From Burkholderiaceae bacterium (GTDB lineage: Bacteria; Pseudomonadota; Gammaproteobacteria; Burkholderiales; Burkholderiaceae), in the NCBI GenBank assembly GCA_947461335.1, contig CANHLB010000106.1:1-6353 (forward strand): a DNA stretch of 6,353 nucleotides, read 5' to 3'. The notes below the pieces were generated by a model. The model was not told the origin of the DNA. It made no database searches and worked only from the letters and a program-made list of their open reading frames with translations. The translations under genes were made by a program, and so were the position numbers. The first letter of the stretch is position 1; every line of letters begins with the position of its first letter. Shown here piece after piece: positions 1 to 6,353 of the stretch.

Positions 1-457
1 GATTACGCCAAATTTAGAAGAAACCTCATTACTTTTGGGTCGCCAGATTAATCAACCTAGCGATTACCCATTGGCCGCGCAAGAACTGCTAGATATGGGG
101 CCGCAAGCGGTTCTGATTAAAGGTGGACATCTTGACGCTACGCATACACAGATTACCGATTTTCTGATGTGGAAAACTATTGAGGATGGTTTAGAGGTCA
201 CCCAATCAAAAGAATTTAAACACTACCGTGTCAATACTTTCAATACTCATGGAACCGGTTGTTCATTAGCCTCTGCGATTACTACTTATTTAGCGGGCGG
301 CCATGATTTAAGTCACGCAGTAGCTAAAGCAATTGCGTATGTTGAGGCTGGTTTAGAAGCAGGACGATTCTTAAGTATCGGTGAGGGACCGGGACCCTTA
401 TGGCATATGCATGATTTTTATCCAACAGTGCTGTTAGATGAAAAAGGTAAATACTAA
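1..457 (+). CDS. thiD: Hydroxymethylpyrimidine / phosphomethylpyrimidine kinase, C-terminal part (5' cut by window edge)
   Basis: Cytoplasmic ribokinase-fold enzyme that phosphorylates HMP to HMP-P and then HMP-PP, the pyrimidine half of thiamine. The reading frame is open from position 2 and starts inside the gene: the first visible residues, ITPNLEE, are the family's TPN motif from mid-protein, so the true start lies left of the window. About 151 residues remain of a protein that is usually about 270. Visible motifs are the KGGHL segment, the phosphate-binding anion hole with its catalytic cysteine in HGTGCSLASA, and a GEGPGPLWH tail of the kind seen at ThiD C-termini. A TTG at 35 is only an internal leucine codon. 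The stop is TAA at 455-457. The gene converges on thiE with a 22 nt gap and so is not part of the minus-strand operon, although it acts in the same pathway. Identity is well supported; promoter and regulation lie outside the window. Confidence 0.95.
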   Translation, partial: ITPNLEETSLLLGRQINQPSDYPLAAQELLDMGPQAVLIKGGHLDATHTQITDFLMWKTIEDGLEVTQSKEFKHYRVNTFNTHGTGCSLASAITTYLAGGHDLSHAVAKAIAYVEAGLEAGRFLSIGEGPGPLWHMHDFYPTVLLDEKGKY

Positions 458-464
458 AGACTTT

Positions 465-479
465 TTAGCTTATTGCTAA
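465..479. terminator. Small hairpin between convergent thiD and thiE, possible weak bidirectional terminator
   Basis: The 22 nt gap between the two convergent stop codons contains a perfect 5 bp inverted repeat, TTAGC-TTATT-GCTAA. Read on the minus strand it is followed by a short A-rich run; on the plus strand the T run lies before rather than after the stem. The stem is short and AT-rich, so a canonical intrinsic terminator is not convincing in either direction. Convergent transcription ending here is inferred from gene orientation. Confidence 0.22.
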
Positions 480-1403
480 CTACTGCATTAGCTCTTGTAA
501 GTGCTTTACTGCAGCCTTAGGATCTCTAGCTTGTGTAATGGCGCGCACGACCGCAACTGATCCAACCCCGCTCTTGGCAACCGCGCGAATGCTGTCTTGA
601 TCGATGCCACCAATAGCTACTAATGGGTAGTGACTCATCAGTTTTGCGTAGTAGTAAAGACGCCCTAGACCTTGAGGGACAGTAGGCATTTTCTTAAGGT
701 TCGTTGGAAAGACCGCACCCATCGCAATATAACTTGGACAAAAGCGATCGGCATGAACCATTTCTGCATAACCGTGTGTGCTTAAACCCAGACGTAATCC
801 AGCAGATCTGATTTCTTCAAAGTTAGCGGATGCAATATCTTCTTGGCCAAGATGCACGCCATAAGCTCCAGCATCTATCGCTTCTTCCCAATAGTCATTA
901 ATAAAGAGTAGGGTCTTGCTATCCTGAGCGGCTGCAACTGCTGCCCTCACTTGTTTCCTAATCTTAAACTTATCTTCAGATTTGAAGCGCAATTGCACTG
1001 TAGGAAGTTCGGCATCAACCATGCGCTTTATCCAGTCAGCATCTGGCATCACACCATACAAACCCAAGCGGGTAGGGCATTCTGGAAAAGCATTGGGATT
1101 CATATTACGGGTCCAAGGCAATAAATCAAAGTGTTCTGGTCTATTGGGCCACTTTAGCGCATTAAATCCCCCATCCTCTTGAGCCATGCGTGACCATGCT
1201 TTACCCAAAACCCTGGCGTCTGATTCAATAAAGCCCATTTCGATTGCTGCAAGTGACCCAGCGAGCTCGTAATGATCTGCCGCTGATTCGTTATCAATCA
1301 TGGGCGGAGGTAAGTTCAGACTATATGCCGGAATTGGCAGGCACAAATCTCCATTGCGATGGGCGGCAACAATTTGTTCGGCAAGATCTCTGACAAAGCT
1401 CAT
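480..1403 (-). CDS. thiE: Thiamine phosphate synthase with an extra ~110-residue N-terminal domain
   Basis: Couples HMP-PP and thiazole phosphate to give thiamine phosphate and pyrophosphate in the cytoplasm. The catalytic TIM barrel spans about residues 112-307 and starts at RLGLYGVMPD. Visible motifs are the HMP-PP/pyrophosphate residues in QLRFK (137-141), ND (169-170), GVHLGQED (182-189), LGLSTH (205-210), the thiazole-phosphate loop FPTNLKK (232-238), and IGGI followed by GVGSVAVV near the end. ThiE proteins are usually about 210 residues; this one has 307, because residues 1-111 form an extension weakly resembling the C-terminal helices of ThiD without the GTGC motif. I recall similar long ThiE forms in Burkholderiales. 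The loop has Leu236 where the family usually has Thr (TxTK). ATG lies 4 nt after the thiG stop with no good Shine-Dalgarno, so translation is probably coupled to thiG. It is the last gene of the operon. Confidence 0.95.
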   Translation of the reverse strand: MSFVRDLAEQIVAAHRNGDLCLPIPAYSLNLPPPMIDNESAADHYELAGSLAAIEMGFIESDARVLGKAWSRMAQEDGGFNALKWPNRPEHFDLLPWTRNMNPNAFPECPTRLGLYGVMPDADWIKRMVDAELPTVQLRFKSEDKFKIRKQVRAAVAAAQDSKTLLFINDYWEEAIDAGAYGVHLGQEDIASANFEEIRSAGLRLGLSTHGYAEMVHADRFCPSYIAMGAVFPTNLKKMPTVPQGLGRLYYYAKLMSHYPLVAIGGIDQDSIRAVAKSGVGSVAVVRAITQARDPKAAVKHLQELMQ

Positions 1404-1407
1404 GTAT

Positions 1408-2226
1408 TTAGCTTTGATGCCAAAAAGGGGTACCTACCAAAGGAGTACTTGCTTGGGCAGATGCTTGTGGTTTCATAGCCCCAGAAAGATACGCAGCGCG
1501 TCCGGCATCTACTGCCTTAGCAAAGGCAGTAGCCATCACCACAGGATCTTCTGCTAGAGCTACTGCGGTATTTAATAGAACGCCATCAAACCCCCATTCC
1601 ATTACTGCGCAGGCATGAGAAGGCAGACCTAGGCCAGCATCAACTAATAGAGGAACCTTTAAGCGGTCGCGTAGAAGTTTTAAGGCATACGGATTTAAGG
1701 GGCCTTGACCAGTGCCGATTGGAGCAGCCCAAGGCATTACTGCTTGGCAGCCAATATCTACTAAACGTTGGCACAAAATTAAATCTTCAGTGCAATAGGG
1801 AAGTACTTTGAAACCATCCTTAATTAAAGTTTCGGCAGTTTGCACTAAACGTAAAGTATCTGGCTGCAAGGTGTAATCATCACCAATTAATTCGAGCTTA
1901 ATCCAGTCAGTTTCAAAAACCTCACGCGCCATTTGCGCAGTAGTGATGACTTCTTGGGGGCTATGACAGCCAGCAGTATTGGGTAAGACTGGCACTGCCA
2001 TCTTTTTTAAAAGCTCCCAAAAGCCGCTATGCGACTCAGCGGTAGAGCTTCCCTGGCGTCGCAAGCTCACCGTAATCATTGCGGGGTTAGAAGCTTGCAC
2101 TGCATTCTCGAGAACTTGTGGAGATGGATAGCGTGAGGTTCCTAAAAGTAAACGGCTAGCAAAGCTCTCACCGTAGAGAACTAAGGCATCAGCGTTATTG
2201 AGATGATTTGGTAATGGTGCTGTCAT
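1408..2226 (-). CDS. thiG: Thiazole synthase
   Basis: TIM-barrel enzyme that condenses 1-deoxyxylulose 5-phosphate, dehydroglycine (here from ThiO) and sulfur from ThiS thiocarboxylate into the thiazole phosphate carboxylate. The protein has 272 residues, close to the family's usual length. Visible motifs are [10 protein letters not shown] (26-35), PNTAGC (82-87), [10 protein letters not shown] (108-117) whose Lys110 matches the Schiff-base lysine, the phosphate-binding [11 protein letters not shown] (169-179), DAGLG (196-200) and LNTAVA (218-223). The last 20 or so residues are a Ser/Ala/Pro-rich tail ending in PFWHQS. ATG follows the thiS stop by 14 nt with only a weak purine stretch before it, so coupling to thiS is likely, matching the ThiS-ThiG complex. 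A perfect 10 bp inverted repeat lies inside the 3' part of the gene (1509-1532). Confidence 0.97.
   Translation of the reverse strand: MTAPLPNHLNNADALVLYGESFASRLLLGTSRYPSPQVLENAVQASNPAMITVSLRRQGSSTAESHSGFWELLKKMAVPVLPNTAGCHSPQEVITTAQMAREVFETDWIKLELIGDDYTLQPDTLRLVQTAETLIKDGFKVLPYCTEDLILCQRLVDIGCQAVMPWAAPIGTGQGPLNPYALKLLRDRLKVPLLVDAGLGLPSHACAVMEWGFDGVLLNTAVALAEDPVVMATAFAKAVDAGRAAYLSGAMKPQASAQASTPLVGTPFWHQS
1509..1532. repeat. Perfect 10 bp inverted repeat inside thiG
   Basis: CTACTGCCTT and AAGGCAGTAG are exact reverse complements separated by only AGCA, so the transcript could form a stable tetraloop hairpin. It sits in codons for the conserved FAKAVDAGR stretch of ThiG, about 100 nt before the thiG stop. 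There is no following T run, so it is not an intrinsic terminator. It may be chance, constrained by protein coding, or an mRNA stability or processing element; nothing in the sequence decides this. Confidence 0.6.
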
Positions 2227-2240
2227 ATAGATACTTGCTT

Positions 2241-2438
2241 TTAACCGCCAGTAACTGGAGTGATTACTTCAATGTGGTCATTCTCGTTCAGAAGATGTTT
2301 AGCATGATCTGTTTTGGGTACGAAGTTCATGTTTACTGCAACAGCATAGGGTGGCCGTGCATCAATTAAAGAAAGTACATCAGAGATCATGCTCTGGTTT
2401 GGAACCTCATGTTCTACTTGATTGACGATTACGCGCAT
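2241..2438 (-). CDS. thiS: Sulfur carrier protein ThiS
   Basis: Small ubiquitin-fold carrier (65 residues, the normal length) whose C-terminal glycine is adenylated by ThiF and converted to a thiocarboxylate that donates sulfur to ThiG. The C-terminus reads VITPVTGG, the diagnostic di-glycine tail; [10 protein letters not shown] in the middle matches the family's central strand. The ATG lies inside the 3' end of thiO (10 nt overlap, 2429-2438), in a different frame. It is preceded by AAGAGG with 7 nt spacing, one of the better ribosome-binding sites within the operon, which may help make enough of this stoichiometric carrier (inference). No thiF is present in the window, so activation must come from elsewhere in the genome. 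Confidence 0.95.
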   Translation of the reverse strand: MRVIVNQVEHEVPNQSMISDVLSLIDARPPYAVAVNMNFVPKTDHAKHLLNENDHIEVITPVTGG

Positions 2439-3583
2439 AAGGAAGCCTCTTGATGATTGGTATCTTTCATGATGTGCAAACCCAATTCCAATGCAGTATT
2501 ACTCTCACCTGTAGCTAATAGTTCTAAAGTGCAATCGAGTACTGCGGGGGCAATCATAAAACCATGGCGATATAAGCCATTGATCATAATCAAATCAGTA
2601 AGCCCTTTATCCCTTGAGGTTCTGATTTCTGGAAGATTATTTTTAAGGGTAGGGCGACACTGGGTTGCCATTTCTAAGATACGCGCTTCTGCAAAGCCGC
2701 TGTGTACGGTATAAACGGCGCTCAGCAGCTCCATAGCTGAGCGCACGCTCATCTCAGATAAGTCGTCTGATTCGATTTCAGTAGCCCCAACTACATAGAT
2801 ATCGTTTTCCTTAGGGGCGATATAAATGGGATAGCGCGGATGAATTAAGCGTGTCGGACGTTGAAGTTTGACTTCTGGGGCATACAAACGAATCACTTCG
2901 CCACGCACACCACGTAATGCATTTTGAGAAGCATTGTTTTGCCAAGAATCCTTGGCACCAGTACCGCGGCAATCTATTACAACTTGATAGGAATGATCTT
3001 TGCGCAAATCCTCAGGCTCAATTGATTTACCCCAGTGACAGTTGACATTAAAAGCAGCCAGCTCAACGACTAGCGCATCTAGTAGTTGGCGATTATCAAG
3101 TTGGCCTTCATTGGGCAAAAACAGTCCTTGCGTAAAGCGCTCAGCTACTCCCGGTTCTAGATCACGTACTGCTTCTGTATTGAGTTTCTGTGGCAGGGCT
3201 AAAAGAGAATTATTGCGACAGTTGCGCTCTAAATGAGTAGCAAATCGCTCTGCATCACTTACATCCTGTGGATGCCAGAGAATGAGTGTGCCATCTTGCT
3301 GAAAAAATACTGGTGTCGATAGTTCAGCAATAATTTCTTTCCAGCGTGGCAGACTATGAATACCCATGCGCACTACAGAATCCTCAGTAATAGCAGATTC
3401 AGCAAGTGGAGCTAGCATTGCTGCAGCAATCCGAGCAGCAGCACCACTAGCGCTAGAGTCTCCCTGATCAAATAGATCAACTGGAGCTCCACGCTGAGCA
3501 AGGGCTACCGCCAGCAAACGGCCCATCAGGCCGCCACCGACGATCGCATACTTGCTTTGCGAGAAGGAATGCTTATTTACCAT
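2429..3583 (-). CDS. thiO: Glycine oxidase ThiO (FAD-dependent, D-amino-acid-oxidase family)
   Basis: Flavoenzyme that oxidises glycine with O2 to the imine dehydroglycine, releasing H2O2 and feeding ThiG; it replaces the radical-SAM tyrosine lyase ThiH of enterics. The protein has 384 residues against roughly 365-370 usually. The N-terminal Rossmann motif YAIVGGGLMG (12-21) is followed by an acidic residue at the end of strand 2 (DLFDQ, 36-40) and a Ser/Ala-rich FAD loop before AAAMLAP. GVRGEV (225-230), QCRP (308-311) and GLYRHGFMIAPAV (336-348) fit the substrate and flavin-binding C-terminal half; Arg310 and Arg339 sit where the family's substrate-carboxylate arginines are expected (motif-based inference). 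The gap after thiC is 14 nt and no good Shine-Dalgarno is visible, so coupling is likely. Its 3' end overlaps thiS by 10 nt. It implies aerobic thiazole synthesis. Confidence 0.93.
   Translation of the reverse strand: MVNKHSFSQSKYAIVGGGLMGRLLAVALAQRGAPVDLFDQGDSSASGAAARIAAAMLAPLAESAITEDSVVRMGIHSLPRWKEIIAELSTPVFFQQDGTLILWHPQDVSDAERFATHLERNCRNNSLLALPQKLNTEAVRDLEPGVAERFTQGLFLPNEGQLDNRQLLDALVVELAAFNVNCHWGKSIEPEDLRKDHSYQVVIDCRGTGAKDSWQNNASQNALRGVRGEVIRLYAPEVKLQRPTRLIHPRYPIYIAPKENDIYVVGATEIESDDLSEMSVRSAMELLSAVYTVHSGFAEARILEMATQCRPTLKNNLPEIRTSRDKGLTDLIMINGLYRHGFMIAPAVLDCTLELLATGESNTALELGLHIMKDTNHQEASLCA
2446..2451 (-). promoter_or_regulatory. Ribosome-binding site for thiS
   Basis: On the minus strand AAGAGG lies 7 nt before the thiS ATG, inside the last codons of thiO. 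It supports independent initiation of thiS in addition to coupling through the overlap. Confidence 0.6.
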
Positions 3584-3597
3584 CAGCGCGTTGATAC

Positions 3598-5559
<1,962 letters not shown>

Positions 5560-5564
<5 letters not shown>

Positions 5565-5572
5565 AAACCGGG
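5560..5572 (-). promoter_or_regulatory. Anti-sequester segment able to pair with the aptamer P1/P2 5' strand
   Basis: Minus-strand CCCGGTTTCGTCC can pair with GGATGAAACAGGG at 5680-5668 over 13 positions with one A-G mismatch and one G-U wobble. The latter segment contains the 5' strand of aptamer helix P1 and part of P2. The former contains CGTCC, half of the arm of the start-masking hairpin. The two pairings are therefore mutually exclusive, which gives a plausible ON state when TPP is absent. Confidence 0.6.
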
Positions 5573-5581
5573 TGTCGGTCT

Positions 5582-5679
5582 GATGTAACTTCCCACGCCA
5601 GCATTATCTGGATCGGGTTTTAGGGTCTTTCTCAGCGCCTCTGAGCAAATACTGCTTTAGAGGGCACCCCTGTTTCATC
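5582..5679 (-). promoter_or_regulatory. TPP riboswitch aptamer (THI element) in the thiC leader
   Basis: Binds thiamine pyrophosphate in the nascent or full mRNA and lowers thiC operon expression. Read on the minus strand, P1 pairs GATGAAAC (5679-5672) with GTTACATC (5589-5582) with one mismatch. P2 is GGGT/ACCC. The pyrimidine-sensing side has the invariant GCTGAGAAA (CTGAGA at 5635-5630). P3 is CCTCT/AGAGG with an inner AGCA/TGCT stem, longer than in E. coli thiM. The pyrophosphate-sensing side has P4 CCC/GGG and P5 CCAG-ATAATG-CTGG (5611-5598), then GGGAAG. P5 has the base pairs swapped relative to the E. coli CTGG...CCAG as I recall it, a compensatory change that supports real structure. 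Position and strand fit control of thiC. The OFF mechanism looks translational. Confidence 0.96.
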
Positions 5680-5689
5680 CTTAAGGAAG

Positions 5690-5718
5690 ATTTAACCACG
5701 AATTTCAGTTTGCGTGTA
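5690..5718 (-). promoter_or_regulatory. Tentative promoter of the thiC operon
   Basis: A TTAAAT box (5695-5690, 4 of 6 consensus) with a 17 nt spacer to a poor -35 (TACACG, 3 of 6). A start about 7 nt downstream would put the transcript 5' end just before the P1 strand of the aptamer, which is the main argument for it. Both boxes are weak and other placements in 5681-5730 are possible. Confidence 0.22.
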
Positions 5719-5731
5719 TGAGCTCAATTAA

Positions 5732-5767
5732 AAGGCTCCTATACGCCCTAAAGGGTCCTAAACCCTT
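5732..5767 (-). terminator. Candidate terminator region after the Nudix gene
   Basis: On the minus strand two stems follow the Nudix stop. The first, AAGGGT-TTAGG-ACCCTT (5767-5751), is a perfect 6 bp hairpin overlapping the stop codon but lacks a T run. The second, AGGGC-N8-GCCTT (5749-5732, one G-U pair), runs into TTTTAATT. Neither is strong alone; together they may separate the Nudix transcript from the thiC leader. Confidence 0.35.
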
Positions 5768-6353
5768 ACTTATTGCGCCGCAAAATGAAGTCTGCGGTTA
5801 CGAAGGCGGCATCACTAGTAAATTCATCTGCAAGGATCCGGGCTGCTGCCTCAGCTAGGGAAATCTGAATAAACCCAGAGACTTCACCATCATGGTTAGT
5901 CGGAATGAAGTTATCAGCAAGTTCTAAATCGTAAATATAGAGCTGTTCATCATGAAAGCCACGCCCAGAAATAGGGCGACACATATGGATGCGTCCTATG
6001 GGTTGTATCTGCTCAGCAATTTGAGGTGGAACTCCTGCTTCCTCCCACAGCTCACGCTTTGCACATATCCAAGGTGTTTCGTCAGCAGAAATTCCGCCGG
6101 CGGCAATGTTGTCAAGCTTTCCTGGATCAGTCGGTTTGGTCTCGCTTCGTCGACCTAACCAGAGTGAGCCAGATTTGGTATGGCCATTGACATGAGTAGC
6201 CATACTCCGAAAACCAAAGGTGCGAAAGGCAGAGCGCTCTAAGCAAAAGTATTGGTGACCGGTAGAGTCAATCCATGAAAAATCCTCGTTACGCCAACCA
6301 GGGATGTAACCCCCTAAACGCATTTTTTCTGCTAGCTGATAAAGACTTTTCGA
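5766..6353 (-). CDS. Nudix hydrolase with DUF4743-type N-terminal domain (TNR3-like), probably 5'-partial
   Basis: Predicted pyrophosphatase of the family that includes the Nudix domain of yeast Tnr3 and a plant homologue, reported to hydrolyse oxidised thiamine diphosphate analogues to the monophosphates. Numbered from ATG 6323 (185 residues), the Nudix box is complete: G76 xxxxx E82 xxxxxxx R90 E91 L92 x E94 E95 x G97 V98. Before it come GYIPGWRNE (5-13), ERSAFRTFGF (29-38), THVNGH (43-48) and KPTDPGKLDNIAAGG, which give the DUF4743-Nudix layout. After it come YIYDLEL and HDGEVSGF. The frame stays open upstream of the ATG to the window edge (SKSLYQLAEK), continues plausibly into the domain, and no Shine-Dalgarno precedes that ATG. 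The true start is therefore probably outside; full members are about 280 residues as I recall. Same strand as and directly upstream of the TPP-riboswitch operon, which fits a thiamine-repair role (inference). Confidence 0.85.
   Translation of the reverse strand, partial: SKSLYQLAEKMRLGGYIPGWRNEDFSWIDSTGHQYFCLERSAFRTFGFRSMATHVNGHTKSGSLWLGRRSETKPTDPGKLDNIAAGGISADETPWICAKRELWEEAGVPPQIAEQIQPIGRIHMCRPISGRGFHDEQLYIYDLELADNFIPTNHDGEVSGFIQISLAEAAARILADEFTSDAAFVTADFILRRNK

Noticed and set aside
35..457. thiD as a short complete gene beginning at TTG 35
   Set aside because: The frame is open leftward to the window edge and position 2 onward already encodes the mid-protein TPN motif; TTG 35 is an internal leucine codon of a truncated gene.
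982..1557. Plus-strand open frames of 66 and 85 codons opposite thiE and thiG
   Set aside because: They lie antisense to strongly conserved genes, have low-complexity unfamiliar translations and no ribosome-binding sites; they are shadows.
2457..3236. Plus-strand open frames opposite thiO
   Set aside because: Antisense to a well-supported thiO with Ser-rich non-protein-like translations; no independent support.
5766..6323. Nudix gene as a complete 185-residue protein starting at ATG 6323
   Set aside because: The frame is open to the edge with domain-like sequence, the ATG has no Shine-Dalgarno and lies inside the DUF4743 region. Kept as 5'-partial; the ATG remains possible if upstream sequence shows a stop.

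Overview
The window is a thiamine (vitamin B1) biosynthesis locus from what looks like a betaproteobacterium. The gene order thiC-thiO-thiS-thiG-thiE, a thiD converging on thiE, a long-form ThiE and a moderate (by eye mid-40s %) GC content together suggest a Burkholderiales member such as Polynucleobacter. That genus guess is an inference from gene order and protein feel; no search was run.

Layout. Positions 1-457 (+) hold the C-terminal half of thiD (HMP / HMP-P kinase), cut by the left window edge. It converges with a tight minus-strand operon that reads right to left: thiC (5535-3598), thiO (3583-2429), thiS (2438-2241), thiG (2226-1408) and thiE (1403-480). Junctions are 14 nt, a 10 nt overlap, 14 nt and 4 nt, so translational coupling is likely throughout. 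The thiC leader (about 5542-5680) carries a clear TPP riboswitch aptamer, followed by an expression platform whose pairing partners can be read directly. Upstream of the leader on the same strand lies a Nudix hydrolase of the DUF4743 / fungal TNR3-like type (5766 to the right edge), probably 5'-truncated by the window.

How the genes work together. ThiC makes HMP-P from the purine intermediate AIR, and ThiD phosphorylates it to HMP-PP. ThiO oxidises glycine to dehydroglycine. ThiS, as a C-terminal thiocarboxylate, supplies sulfur, and ThiG condenses these with deoxyxylulose phosphate to give the thiazole phosphate. ThiE joins the two halves into thiamine phosphate. The use of ThiO rather than ThiH implies an O2-dependent thiazole route. 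ThiF, a ThiS sulfur donor, Dxs and ThiL are not in this window. The Nudix protein belongs to a family known in yeast and plants to remove damaged thiamine diphosphate analogues, so its position next to the TPP-controlled operon makes functional sense.

Overall this is a well-ordered, largely conventional operon with no mobile element, CRISPR array or unknown system. The parts worth a second look are the readable switching mechanism of the riboswitch, the thiC start codon, the vestigial N-terminal domain and an unusual active-site residue in ThiE, and the adjacency of the Nudix gene.
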